A DNA stretch of 64,000 nt. Source: Cryobacterium zongtaii. GTDB taxonomy: Bacteria; Actinomycetota; Actinomycetes; Actinomycetales; Microbacteriaceae. The translations under genes and the position numbers were made by a program. This document shows, piece by piece, positions 7,799-17,303 of this stretch. Position 1 is the first letter of the stretch; each line of letters opens with the position of its first letter. The notes under the pieces were generated by a model. That model was not told where the DNA came from and did not search any database. It saw only the letters and a list, made by a program, of their open reading frames with translations. The stretch lies in NCBI RefSeq assembly GCF_002909375.1, contig NZ_PPXD01000026.1:186001-250000 (forward strand). The letters are read 5' to 3'.

Positions 7799-9253
7799 TT
7801 ACGGTGCTGCGATGGTCTCCGTGCCTGATTCGGCAGCGGCGACCTCGACGACGGGCTTCTTCACCGGGGCCTTGCGCGGTGCTCGCGGGGCCTTCACCGC
7901 GGCCGGGGCGACGACCGCGGGTGCGGCTGCCGGCGGCTTCGGACGGGACGCGAACTCCTGGAACACGGCGCGAGGCGTCTGCACGGCCTCGAGCGACACG
8001 ATGTCGCGGCCCAGGAAGAAGTTCAGGACCCAACCTCCGACGACGCGGATCTTGCGCTCCCAGCTCGGCATGGCCAGGCCGTGGTAGCCGCGGTGGGCGA
8101 TCCAGGCCGGGAAACCCTTGAGGGCGAATTTGCCGGACTGGAATGCGCCGACGCCGACGCCGAGGCCGGCCACGGCTCCGAGGTTCTTGTGGTTGTAGTC
8201 CGCGGGGCCCTCACCGCGGAGGACCGCGACGATGTTCTTGGCCATGAGCTTGCCCTGGCGCACGGCGTGCTGGGCGTTCGGCACGCAGAAGCCGCCGACG
8301 CCGCCGCCGGAGAGGTCGGGAACCGCGGTGATGTCACCGGCGGCCCAGGCGTCGACGACGATCTCGTCCTCGGTGCCGACACGCAGGTCGGCGCGCACGC
8401 GCAACCGGCCGCGCTCTTCGACCGGGAGGTCGGTGTTGCGCACGATGCCGGGGTTCGCCATGACGCCGGCGGTCCAGACGATCAGGTCGGTCTCGAAGGA
8501 CTCCCCGGTGGAGAGCTCGATCTTGCCGTCGACGGCAGAGGTGAGCTGGGTGTTCAGGTGCACCTCTGCACCACGCTCGGCGAGGTTCTTGATGACCCAC
8601 AGCGCGGTGGTTTCGCTCACCTCCGGCATGATGCGACCCATTGCCTCGATGAGGTGGAAGTGCGTGTCCTCGAAGGCGATCTGCGGGTACTTGGTGAGCA
8701 GCGAGCTGGCGAAGGAGCGCAGCTCGGCGAACACCTCGATGCCGGCAAAGCCGCCACCGATGACCACGAAGGTCAGCAAGCGGTCGCGCTCGGGGCCGGC
8801 GGGCAGCTGGGCTGCCTTGTCGAAGTTGGTGAGGACGGTGTCGCGGATCGCGACGGCTTCCTCGATGGTCTTCAGGCCGATGGCCTGGTCCGCGACCCCG
8901 GGAATCGGGAAGGTGCGCGACACGGCGCCGGCGGTGACCACGATGATGTCGTAGTCGAAGACCCACGGTTCGCCGACCGGCGGCGTGATCGTGGCCTTCT
9001 TTTCCGCGTGGTTCACGTTGGTGACCTTGGCGGTGAGCACATTGGTCTTCTTGAGGTGGCGACGGTGGGCCACGACCGAGTGACGCGGATCGATGGATCC
9101 GGCGGCCACCTCGGGGAGGAACGGCTGGTAGGTCATGTACGGCAGCGGATCGACCATGGTGACCTCGGCCTCGCCGGGACGCAACCACTTCTCAAGCTTC
9201 CAGGCGGTATAAAAACCCGCGTAGCCGCCACCGACGATGAGAATTTTGGGCAC
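7799..9253 (-). CDS. ndh: Type II NADH:quinone oxidoreductase (NDH-2)
   Basis: A 484-residue non-proton-pumping NADH dehydrogenase that feeds electrons from NADH into the quinone pool at the inner face of the membrane. It has two dinucleotide-binding motifs: VGGGYAGFYTAW at the N-terminus for FAD and VIGGGFAGIEVFAEL mid-protein for NADH. Other NDH-2 landmarks are TYQPFLPEVAAG, the FAD-contacting WAAGDITAVPDL, and PNAQHAVRQGKLMAKN. The last about 50 residues are an Ala/Pro/Lys-rich tail (KAPRAPRKAPVKKP) that is longer than in typical NDH-2 and may be disordered. The ATG follows AGGAGGCC-like sequence, so the start is well supported. Confidence 0.95.
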   Translation of the reverse strand: MPKILIVGGGYAGFYTAWKLEKWLRPGEAEVTMVDPLPYMTYQPFLPEVAAGSIDPRHSVVAHRRHLKKTNVLTAKVTNVNHAEKKATITPPVGEPWVFDYDIIVVTAGAVSRTFPIPGVADQAIGLKTIEEAVAIRDTVLTNFDKAAQLPAGPERDRLLTFVVIGGGFAGIEVFAELRSFASSLLTKYPQIAFEDTHFHLIEAMGRIMPEVSETTALWVIKNLAERGAEVHLNTQLTSAVDGKIELSTGESFETDLIVWTAGVMANPGIVRNTDLPVEERGRLRVRADLRVGTEDEIVVDAWAAGDITAVPDLSGGGVGGFCVPNAQHAVRQGKLMAKNIVAVLRGEGPADYNHKNLGAVAGLGVGVGAFQSGKFALKGFPAWIAHRGYHGLAMPSWERKIRVVGGWVLNFFLGRDIVSLEAVQTPRAVFQEFASRPKPPAAAPAVVAPAAVKAPRAPRKAPVKKPVVEVAAAESGTETIAAP

Positions 9254-9292
9254 GATTAGAAGGCCTCCTACAGGGATTGGATACGCGAAAGT

Positions 9293-10570
9293 TTAGAGAT
9301 GAGAACGAATTCGCTTGAAATGCCGCGTGGCCCCAATGCCGAACAGCGTTACTAGGATAGCAAAACCCACCAGGACGGCGAGCGGCACGCTGACATAGGT
9401 GAGGGTGAGTGGGCTGGGCAGCCAGCCGGCGGCGCTGTTCTGCTCCGGCAGGGGCGGGTCGGCATCCGGGACAACGGGCACCGGAGTTCCCGGTGTGGCG
9501 GGCGTCATCGGCGCGGCGTCGGCGCGGCGGTGCAGGGTGATCCACTCCTGCAGGAGCTCGGCGGGCGTGGCGGAGGTGGACTTCGGCACGTACGCGGAGA
9601 CCGCGGCGGCGGCGTCGATCAGGCCGTTGCCGTAGATCGGGCTCGGTACCGTGTGCCCGTTCGGGTTCGCGGTCTCGATGATCCGGTTCATCACCTCGGT
9701 GGCATCCAGCTTCGGGTAGGCCGAGCGCACCAGGGCCACCAGCCCGGAGACTATCGGCGCGGCCGCGCTGGTGCCGTTCCACTCCATGTAGCCGCCGCCG
9801 GGCGCGACACCGACGAGCTTCTCGCTGGGCGCGGCAACGGCGATGGTGATGCCCTGCGAGGAGGCGTCGAAGCTGGCCTCCTTGGACTGGTCGACACCGG
9901 CGACGGTGAGTACGCCGGGAATGGTGGCGGGGGCGCCGACCTCGGTCGTTCCGCTGCCCCTGTTGCCGGCCGCAGCGACAACCACGACGTCGTTTTCGAA
10001 CGCGTACATGAACGCGTCATCCCAACTGGTCGGCCAGTCGAGAGTGTTGCGGGTGAGTGACATGTTGATCACGTCGGCGCCGTTGTCGACGGCCCACCGG
10101 ATGCCCGCGGCGATCTGGTCGTCATTGCTGAGCACGGCGTCACTGGTGCCGAACGCCACCGAGACGGCGAGGATGGACGCCTCTGGCGCCACGCCGATCA
10201 GGCCGCCGCCGGTTGGCGTGCCACGGCCGGCGAGGAGGGATGCCACCAGTGTGCCGTGTTCGTTCTCGGCGCCGACCGGGGTCTGGCCGTTCGACGAGCC
10301 GACGCCGGAGACGTCGGTGCCTCCGACGACGGCGCCGTTGAGCTCGGTGATGCTGCCGTCGACACCGGTGTCGATGACGGCGACGGTGACGCCGGCTCCC
10401 TTGGTGGTGGTCCAGGCTTGGCTGAAGCCGTAGTCATTCAGCCAGTATTCGAGGTCGCGTACCTGGTCGGCGCGGGCGACGGAGGTGTCGCCGACGACGC
10501 CCACGACCGCGACGGCTGCCGCGAGGGTGATCGCGACGCCGGTGAGGATGCGGCGCGCGGCGCCGGTCAC
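9293..10570 (-). CDS. Mycosin-like S8 subtilisin-family serine protease, membrane anchored
   Basis: A 425-residue secreted protease. It has an N-terminal signal segment (about 8-34), then the subtilase triad: Asp67 in VAVIDTGVDG, His105 in EHGTLVAS, Ser268 in NGTSAAAPIVSG, with oxyanion Asn203 in AAGNRG. A Pro-rich linker leads to a C-terminal membrane helix (about 391-413) and a short basic tail. This layout is that of MycP mycosins of type VII secretion. However, no ESX components are in the window. The GTG start at 10570 overlaps the TGA of the DUF501 gene by 4 bp. Its natural substrate is unknown. Confidence 0.85.
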   Translation of the reverse strand: MTGAARRILTGVAITLAAAVAVVGVVGDTSVARADQVRDLEYWLNDYGFSQAWTTTKGAGVTVAVIDTGVDGSITELNGAVVGGTDVSGVGSSNGQTPVGAENEHGTLVASLLAGRGTPTGGGLIGVAPEASILAVSVAFGTSDAVLSNDDQIAAGIRWAVDNGADVINMSLTRNTLDWPTSWDDAFMYAFENDVVVVAAAGNRGSGTTEVGAPATIPGVLTVAGVDQSKEASFDASSQGITIAVAAPSEKLVGVAPGGGYMEWNGTSAAAPIVSGLVALVRSAYPKLDATEVMNRIIETANPNGHTVPSPIYGNGLIDAAAAVSAYVPKSTSATPAELLQEWITLHRRADAAPMTPATPGTPVPVVPDADPPLPEQNSAAGWLPSPLTLTYVSVPLAVLVGFAILVTLFGIGATRHFKRIRSHL

Positions 10571-11103
10571 GCGTCGGCCGGCGGGACCGCCGGCGGAGCG
10601 TAGTCCAGGCACTCGCACACCTGGGGCGACCAGGCGGCCCGCAGCAGGGCCAGGTCGCCGATCGGGTTGACGCCGGGACCGGCCGCCAGGGCGTGCGCGG
10701 CCAGGGCGTGCAGGCACTTGACCCGCACCGGCATCCCGCCGGAGGAGACGCCGGCGAGCTCGGGGACCACGCCGATCATCTCGCGATCGGCCAGGAAGCT
10801 TTCGTGCGCGGCCCGGTAGTGGGCGCGCAGGTCCTCGTCGTCGGCGAGCATCTGGTTGTACTCGTTCATCACCTGGGTGGCTTCCAGGAACGACAGCGCG
10901 GCCGTGGCGGCAGGGTGCGATAGGTAGTACAGGGTGGGGAACGGGGTGCCGTCCTCCAGCCGCGGCGCCGTGGCCACGACGGTGGGCGCGCCGCAGGCGC
11001 AGCGGGCGGCGATGCCGATCACGTTGCGGGCGGGGCGACCGAGCTGCGCGGAGACCGTGGCAATGTCGGCCTCGGAGGCGGGGTCGAAGGGCGGTCGGGT
11101 CAT
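10567..11103 (-). CDS. DUF501 domain protein
   Basis: A 178-residue protein matching the actinobacterial DUF501 family: LGRPARNVIGIAARCACGAP near the N-terminus, FPTLYYLSHPAATAALSFLE, and RVKCLHALAAHALAAGPGVN followed by VCECLDYAPPAV. Cys35, Cys37 and the C-terminal CEC are possible metal ligands. It lies in the conserved order eno-ftsB-DUF501, with a 4-bp overlap at both ends. Its biochemical role is unknown. In many actinobacteria an exopolyphosphatase gene follows; here a mycosin-like protease gene does. Confidence 0.9.
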   Translation of the reverse strand: MTRPPFDPASEADIATVSAQLGRPARNVIGIAARCACGAPTVVATAPRLEDGTPFPTLYYLSHPAATAALSFLEATQVMNEYNQMLADDEDLRAHYRAAHESFLADREMIGVVPELAGVSSGGMPVRVKCLHALAAHALAAGPGVNPIGDLALLRAAWSPQVCECLDYAPPAVPPADA

Positions 11104-11693
11104 TGTGCTGCCTCCTGGGGGGCCAGTGCGGATGTCATCACCGATCGGAAGACGGAGTCGACCCAGTCGACTTCGGTGTCCTGGATGGCGGTACTGATGG
11201 GTGCGGTGTCGGCGGCGTCGTCGACGCTGGCTCCGCTGTCGTTGATCACGAGAAAACTGATGTCACCGGGCAGCACGTAGGAGAGCCGGTCCCGCGCCTG
11301 GGTGGTCACGAAGGTGCGGTCGTTCCACCGTTCCCGCTCCGCCTTGAGGTCGTCGACCGAATCCTGTTGCGCTGCGACGGTGTCGCTCAGCTGGTCGATC
11401 TGTTTGCGCTGTTCGGCATAGGTGCGCACACTGGGCGCGAGCACGACGACAGCGAGCACCAGAAGACCCATCATCACGAAGGAGAATCCGCTCAGCCGCA
11501 GGCCACGGAGCCAGCTGCGCACCGCTGTCTCGTCTGTGGCGAGTTTGACCGCCCTCTGCTCCGTCCTGCGGGGCTCGGTCCGGCGGGGCTCGGTTCCGCG
11601 AGGCTCGGTTCCGCGGGACTCGGTACTGTGCGGCTTCGCCCGGCGCGGTTTGGGCAGGCGCGGTGGGGTCATGCCAGAACCGGTGAAGGTCAC
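11100..11693 (-). CDS. ftsB: Septum formation initiator family protein (FtsB/DivIC-like)
   Basis: A 197-residue bitopic membrane protein. An N-terminal cytoplasmic region carries a tandem repeat of GTEPR/RTEPR units (about residues 25-47). One membrane helix follows (about 68-88: FVMMGLLVLAVVVLAPS), then a coiled coil (YAEQRKQIDQLSDTVAAQQ) and a periplasmic part with RLSYVLPGDISFLV. FtsB/DivIC proteins bridge early and late divisome components. I chose the GTG at 11693 because GGGAG lies five bases upstream; an ATG at 11672 has no good ribosome site. It sits between eno and DUF501, as is usual in actinobacteria. Confidence 0.85.
   Translation of the reverse strand: MTFTGSGMTPPRLPKPRRAKPHSTESRGTEPRGTEPRRTEPRRTEQRAVKLATDETAVRSWLRGLRLSGFSFVMMGLLVLAVVVLAPSVRTYAEQRKQIDQLSDTVAAQQDSVDDLKAERERWNDRTFVTTQARDRLSYVLPGDISFLVINDSGASVDDAADTAPISTAIQDTEVDWVDSVFRSVMTSALAPQEAAQ
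11568..11632 (-). repeat. 15-bp tandem repeat inside ftsB
   Basis: About four imperfect copies of a 15-bp unit (GGGGCTCGGTTCCGC-like on the plus strand) encode the repeated GTEPR/RTEPR pentapeptides of the FtsB cytoplasmic tail. Units are in frame, so copy-number change would only alter tail length. Confidence 0.75.
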
Positions 11694-11848
11694 GGTGACT
11701 CCCGTCGGGTGCTCGGTGGGTGATGCTCGCCGGGGCACACAGAAATGCCCCGGTTCTAGAGTGCCAGATCTTTCGGCCCGCACCGTTCGCCACGGCCCGC
11801 GAACCCGGATCCTGTGCAAACCCGCAGCCTGGCGGTGGCGCACGCCCC

Positions 11849-11895
11849 AAAAAAAAGGCTCCCCGCCCCGGACGATGTCCGATGAGCGGGGAGCC
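11849..11895 (-). terminator. Rho-independent terminator of eno
   Basis: GGCTCCCCGC (11857-11866) and GCGGGGAGCC (11886-11895) form a perfect 10-bp stem. Read on the minus strand it is followed by eight T residues (plus-strand A run 11849-11856). It lies directly after the eno stop codon. Confidence 0.9.
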
Positions 11896-11913
11896 CTGGT
11901 GGTTCAGAGGGGA

Positions 11914-13290
<1,377 letters not shown>

Positions 13291-13370
13291 CTAGTGACCG
13301 GTTCGCCGGCCCGCTCAGGACTGAAGTCCCGTTCACCGCCGGAACATCAACCGTTCAGCGGGTGCTCGGT

Positions 13371-14624
13371 TCAGCCGGCCAGCGGCTTGAAGACCAGGTC
13401 GTCGGGCTCGACGGAGTCATCGGTCACGAACGCGAACCGGCCGTAACCCGCGGCACCGGCCCGTTCGAGTAGAGCCTTGAGGTTCTTGGTGCGCTTGTCC
13501 AGCCGCACCCGGAGGCCCTCTGCCACGAGGGCGGTCTTGAGCGCGACGAGGGCGGCCGGGTCGGCATCCTTCTCGTGAACGAGCAGGACGGCGGACTCGG
13601 TGTCGTCGTCGGAGCCGGCGAGCAGGTCGACGATGCGTTCGAACCCGATCGAGAAGCCGCAGGCGGGCACATCGGTGCCGAGGAACCGGCCGATCATGCC
13701 GTCGTAACGGCCGCCGCCGCCCAGCGAGTAGCCCAGGTCGGGGTGCTTGATCTCGAAGATGGTTCCGGTGTAGTAGCCCATCCCGCGCACCAGGGTGGGG
13801 TCGAACTCGAGCGCAACTCCGGGCAGCGCGGCCCGCAGCGCGGAAAGGTCGGCGTACGCGGCGGCGTCCAGCCAGGCCGGCGCATCCTGCGGGTCGGGCC
13901 AGCCGGCGTCGCTGAACCCGGCGAGGGTGTCGGCCAGGCCGGTGGTGTCGATTCCGAGGCCGCCGAGCTCGGTGACGACGCCGTCCACACCGATCTTGTC
14001 GAGCTTGTCGAGGGTGATCAGGGCGCGTTCGGTGAGGTTGCCGGCCACGCCCCAGGTGCTGAGCATGGCGGTGAGGATGCGGCGATCGTTGATGCGGATC
14101 GAGCAGCCGGTCAGGCCCAGGTTGTCCAGGGCTGCGACGGTGGCGGTGATCAGTTCGATCTCGGCAAGCGGGCCGGCCTCGCCGATGATGTCGATGTCGC
14201 ACTGCACGAACTGGCGGTAGCGGCCCTTCTGCGGGCGTTCGGCGCGCCAGACCGGGGCGATCTGGATGGAGCGGAACACCGTGGGAAGCTCGGCGCGGTG
14301 GCTGGCGTAGAACCGGGCCAGCGGCACCGTGAGGTCGAAGCGCAGGCCCAGGTCGGCCAGGGAGAGCAGGTCGTCGGCCTCGGCGGCCGTCACAAGGTCG
14401 GCCGGGCCGATTCCGCGCTTGAGGACTGCGAAGCCGAGCTTCTCGTTGTCGCCGCCGAGGCCGGAGTGAAGCCTGATGGTGTCCTCCATCACGGGCGTTT
14501 CGATCTCGTCGAAACCGTGCGCGGCGAAGCTGGAGCGGATGATGCCCAGAGCCCGTTCGCGGGTGGCCTTGTCGGCCGGGAGGAAGTCGCGCATGCCGCG
14601 GGGAGGGGTCACTGCTGTTGCCAT
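13371..14624 (-). CDS. hisS: Histidyl-tRNA synthetase
   Basis: A 417-residue class II aminoacyl-tRNA synthetase. Motif 2 is seen as SIQIAPVWRAERPQKGRYRQ, the histidine-specific loop as LVRGMGYYTGTIFEIKH, and motif 3 as SIGFERIVDLL. A C-terminal anticodon-binding domain covers about the last 90 residues. The N-terminus MATAVTPPRGMRDFLPADKA is typical. It charges tRNA-His in the cytoplasm. It lies between eno and the ferritin gene on the same strand; the 176-bp gap to eno shows no other gene. Confidence 0.97.
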   Translation of the reverse strand: MATAVTPPRGMRDFLPADKATRERALGIIRSSFAAHGFDEIETPVMEDTIRLHSGLGGDNEKLGFAVLKRGIGPADLVTAAEADDLLSLADLGLRFDLTVPLARFYASHRAELPTVFRSIQIAPVWRAERPQKGRYRQFVQCDIDIIGEAGPLAEIELITATVAALDNLGLTGCSIRINDRRILTAMLSTWGVAGNLTERALITLDKLDKIGVDGVVTELGGLGIDTTGLADTLAGFSDAGWPDPQDAPAWLDAAAYADLSALRAALPGVALEFDPTLVRGMGYYTGTIFEIKHPDLGYSLGGGGRYDGMIGRFLGTDVPACGFSIGFERIVDLLAGSDDDTESAVLLVHEKDADPAALVALKTALVAEGLRVRLDKRTKNLKALLERAGAAGYGRFAFVTDDSVEPDDLVFKPLAG

Positions 14625-14667
14625 GCCCCAATTCTGTCAGGTCGCCCGGCCCGACCCCGCCGCGGCG

Positions 14668-15201
14668 CTAGATCGCGCCGCCGGCGGCTCCGGGCGCGCC
14701 GGCGTCGCCGCCGGCGTCACCGACCTGCTCGCGGGCGATGAAGTTCTCGATGTCGAACAGGTTGTCCTTGGCGCGCTTGGCGATGGTCAACAGGGTCGAC
14801 ATGGAGGCGACCTCCTCGACCTGCTCCTTGAGGAACCAGAGCATGGCCTGCTCGCCGAGGGCGTCGCCGTCGGTGCGGGCGGCCTTGAAGAGCGCCTCGA
14901 TCTGAGCGGTGACCTGCTGTTCCTGCGCGAGGGCCAGCGCGATCGGTTCGACGATGTCAGCGAAACCGTTGATCACGGCGGGGATCCCGGGGATCACGAC
15001 CTCCAGGCCCCGGTCGAGCCGGTACTGCACGAGCATCATCGCGTGGTTGCGCTCTTCTACGGACTGCCGGTAGAAGTGCGCGGCCAGCTGGGGCAGGTCC
15101 TGGCTGTCGAACCAGGTGGCGATGGCGATGTACTGCTGGGACGCGGCGAACTCGTTGCCGATTTGCTGGGTGAGAAGCGCGTTGAAGGTCGTTTCGGTCA
15201 T
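14668..15201 (-). CDS. Ferritin (non-heme, BfrB-like)
   Basis: A 177-residue four-helix ferritin that oxidises and stores iron. Ferroxidase ligands are visible: Glu in QQIGNEFAASQQYIA, the E-x-x-H motif in SVEERNHAMMLVQY, and ALAQEQQVTAQIE. The FLKEQVEEVASM helix continues the bundle. There is a Gly/Ala-rich C-terminal tail (GDAGGDAGAPGAAGGA) after the fifth helix, like the extended tail of mycobacterial BfrB. The haem-binding Met of true bacterioferritin is not evident. Adjacent genes hisS and mazG are on the same strand but not obviously related. Confidence 0.92.
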   Translation of the reverse strand: MTETTFNALLTQQIGNEFAASQQYIAIATWFDSQDLPQLAAHFYRQSVEERNHAMMLVQYRLDRGLEVVIPGIPAVINGFADIVEPIALALAQEQQVTAQIEALFKAARTDGDALGEQAMLWFLKEQVEEVASMSTLLTIAKRAKDNLFDIENFIAREQVGDAGGDAGAPGAAGGAI

Positions 15202-15233
15202 GCTGCGACGTTAGCGGGCCGCACCGCCTGGCG

Positions 15234-15971
15234 CTATGCGGTGGGGAACGCGATAACGCCGGCGTCGGCCGGGTCGCCGTCGGCCAAGCCGAAGGACCCG
15301 TCGCCTATCTCCTGCTCCGCCGCGCGGATCTCGTCCTGCAGGTCGCGGAGCGCGGTGCGCAGCGCCCGCTCGGAGTCCAGCCCCTGGGCCTTGGCCGCGG
15401 ACACGATGGCAAGCAGGATCGGGCCCAGCTCGGCCTCGCTGTCGATGGGCAGCAGGGCGGGCGCATCCGTCTCGAGCAGGCCGATCTTCTGGGCCCGGCC
15501 GAGCACCTTGTCGGCCAGCGCCAGCGCCGGCATGCCCTGCGGTATGCCGTCGAGCACGCTGGTGCGGTGCGGCTTCTCGGCGGCCTTCACGTCGTCCCAG
15601 CCGGCGATGACCTCGTCGGTGGTCTTCTGAGCGCCGCTCTCGGCGAAGACGTGCGGGTGCCGGCCGACCATCTTGCGAGTCATCCGGGCGGCCACCTCCT
15701 GGATGTCGAAGTCCTCCCCCGGTGTCTCGGCGGCGATGCTCGCGTGGAAGACCACCTGGTAGAGCACGTCACCGAGCTCTTCCAGCAGGTCGTCGCGGCT
15801 GCCGCTCTCGATCGCCTCGATCAGCTCGTGAGTCTCCTCGGTGAGGTACTGCACGAGCGACGCGTGGGTCTGCTCGGCGTCCCACGGGCAACCGCCCGGC
15901 GCACGCAGGCGGGCGACCGTGGCGACGAGCTCGTCGAAAGCGGATGGCGTGGGCTGGGCGTATTCGGTCAC
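15234..15971 (-). CDS. mazG: MazG family nucleoside triphosphate pyrophosphohydrolase
   Basis: A 245-residue protein that hydrolyses (d)NTPs, including non-canonical ones, to monophosphates and pyrophosphate. The MazG core is clear: RLRAPGGCPWDAEQTHASL, LTEETHELIEAIESGS and DDLLEELGDVLYQVVFHA, which contains the E-x-x-E and E-x-x-D metal motifs. The second, more degenerate half follows (GPILLAIVSAAKAQGLDSER). The annotated GTG at 15971 has GGAG only one base upstream, so the start is a little uncertain. It is divergent from nhaA; the two 5' ends are about 125 bp apart. Confidence 0.92.
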   Translation of the reverse strand: MTEYAQPTPSAFDELVATVARLRAPGGCPWDAEQTHASLVQYLTEETHELIEAIESGSRDDLLEELGDVLYQVVFHASIAAETPGEDFDIQEVAARMTRKMVGRHPHVFAESGAQKTTDEVIAGWDDVKAAEKPHRTSVLDGIPQGMPALALADKVLGRAQKIGLLETDAPALLPIDSEAELGPILLAIVSAAKAQGLDSERALRTALRDLQDEIRAAEQEIGDGSFGLADGDPADAGVIAFPTA

Positions 15972-16005
15972 ACTCCATCGTAGGCGGCGGGACTAAACTG
16001 AACGC

Positions 16006-16094
16006 TGGTGTGCCGGGAAGTCTGGTCGGCGGGCGAAGTGTTTCGCTCACGACGTACGACCGACCCGCTTTGACCGTGGGTGGACAGGATCTCC
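16006..16094 (+). promoter_or_regulatory. Structured 5' leader of nhaA, candidate cis-regulatory RNA
   Basis: The nhaA leader contains GTGCCGGGAAGTCTGGTCGG (16009-16028 region), which can close as GCC...GGC. A perfect hairpin GCGAA-GTGT-TTCGC follows at 16033-16046, and then CGACCGACCCGC, partly complementary to the earlier GGTCGGCGGG. A TAAACT box at 15994-15999 would start transcription just before this block, so the whole leader would be the structured RNA. Sodium/proton antiporter genes of other bacteria carry known RNA motifs (nhaA-I, nhaA-II). I cannot confirm identity with any of them by eye. Confidence 0.5.
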
Positions 16095-17303
16095 ATGACT
16101 TTCATCCGTTCCGAACGCTACGCCGCCGGGTTCCTGCTTCTCGCCGGTGTGCTCGGCCTGATCATGGCCAACCTCGCCTTCGGTCCGGCGCTGATCGACG
16201 CGGCCAACGAACATCTTCACACCGGCCTGTTCGGGCTGGACCTGTCGGCCAAGCACTGGATCAGCGACGGACTGCTGTCGATCTTCTTCTTCCTCATCGC
16301 CATCGAGCTCAAACGCGAACTGGTGATCGGCGACCTGAACAGCTTCGGCAAGGCGGCGCTGCCCGCCCTCGCCGCGCTCGGTGGGGTCGCGGTTCCCGCC
16401 GGCATCTACCTGCTGCTCACCCAGGGCTCGGGGCTGGCCGCGGGCTGGCCGGTGCCCACGGCCACTGACATCGCGTTCGCGCTGGGGGTGCTGGCGGTGT
16501 TCGGCCGCGGGATCCCGACCCGGGTGCGGGTGTTCCTGCTGGCCCTGGCGGTGCTCGACGACCTCGTGGCGATCCTGATCATTGCGTTTTTCTTCACCCA
16601 GGACCCCGAGCTGCAGTACATCGGCTTCGCGGCGATCACGGCCACCCTCTTCGGGGTCACCAGCCGGCTGCTCAAGCCGCGTTCGCCGTGGGTGCTGGGC
16701 CGGAAGCCGGTCTGGCCGATCATCGTCCTGCTGATCGTCCTCGGCGTGGCCACCTGGTACTTCACCTATCTCTCCGGCGTGCACGCCACCATCGCCGGCG
16801 TGATCCTCGGCCTGGTGATGGCCCGGGTGCCCGGTGGCCGCACCCACCACGTGCTCGAGCCGTACTCCAACGCGGTGATCCTGCCGCTGTTCGCGTTCTC
16901 GGCGGCCCTCGTGGCCATCCCGCAGGTGAGCCTGGCCGAGCTCAGCCCGGCGTTTTGGGGCATTCTGGTGGCCTTGCCGGTGGGCAAGCTGATCGGCATC
17001 ACCCTGGCCGGGAGCCTGGGTAGCCTGATCTCCCGGCGCCCCAACGGGTCCAGGTCCGGGCTCAAGTTCATCGACATCGTGATGGTCGCGTGCCTGGGCG
17101 GCATCGGCTTCACGGTGTCACTGCTGATGGGCGCGCTCGCCTTCGCCGGCAGCGTCGAGGTGGTCGACGAGGCCACCCTCGCCGTGCTGCTGGGCTCGGG
17201 CTTCGCGATCCTGGTCTCGGCCGTCGTGGTCAGTGCGCGGGCACGGCAGTATCGACGGGCCGCGGAAACACCGCGTCCAGCAGCGAGCCCGTCCACGCTA
17301 TAA
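16095..17303 (+). CDS. nhaA: Na+/H+ antiporter NhaA
   Basis: A 402-residue polytopic antiporter that exports Na+ in exchange for H+ for pH and salt homeostasis. It has about 12 membrane helices. Family landmarks: HWISDGLLSIFFFLIAIELK, VPTATDIAFALGVLAVFG and LLALAVLDDLVAILIIAFFF, which holds the essential double Asp, and LGGIGFTVSLLMGALAF. The ATG at 16095 was preferred over the GTG at 16080 because ACAGGA ends five bases before it. The last 74 bp overlap the 3' end of mfd on the other strand. No regulator gene is adjacent; the leader may control expression. Confidence 0.95.
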   Translation: MTFIRSERYAAGFLLLAGVLGLIMANLAFGPALIDAANEHLHTGLFGLDLSAKHWISDGLLSIFFFLIAIELKRELVIGDLNSFGKAALPALAALGGVAVPAGIYLLLTQGSGLAAGWPVPTATDIAFALGVLAVFGRGIPTRVRVFLLALAVLDDLVAILIIAFFFTQDPELQYIGFAAITATLFGVTSRLLKPRSPWVLGRKPVWPIIVLLIVLGVATWYFTYLSGVHATIAGVILGLVMARVPGGRTHHVLEPYSNAVILPLFAFSAALVAIPQVSLAELSPAFWGILVALPVGKLIGITLAGSLGSLISRRPNGSRSGLKFIDIVMVACLGGIGFTVSLLMGALAFAGSVEVVDEATLAVLLGSGFAILVSAVVVSARARQYRRAAETPRPAASPSTL

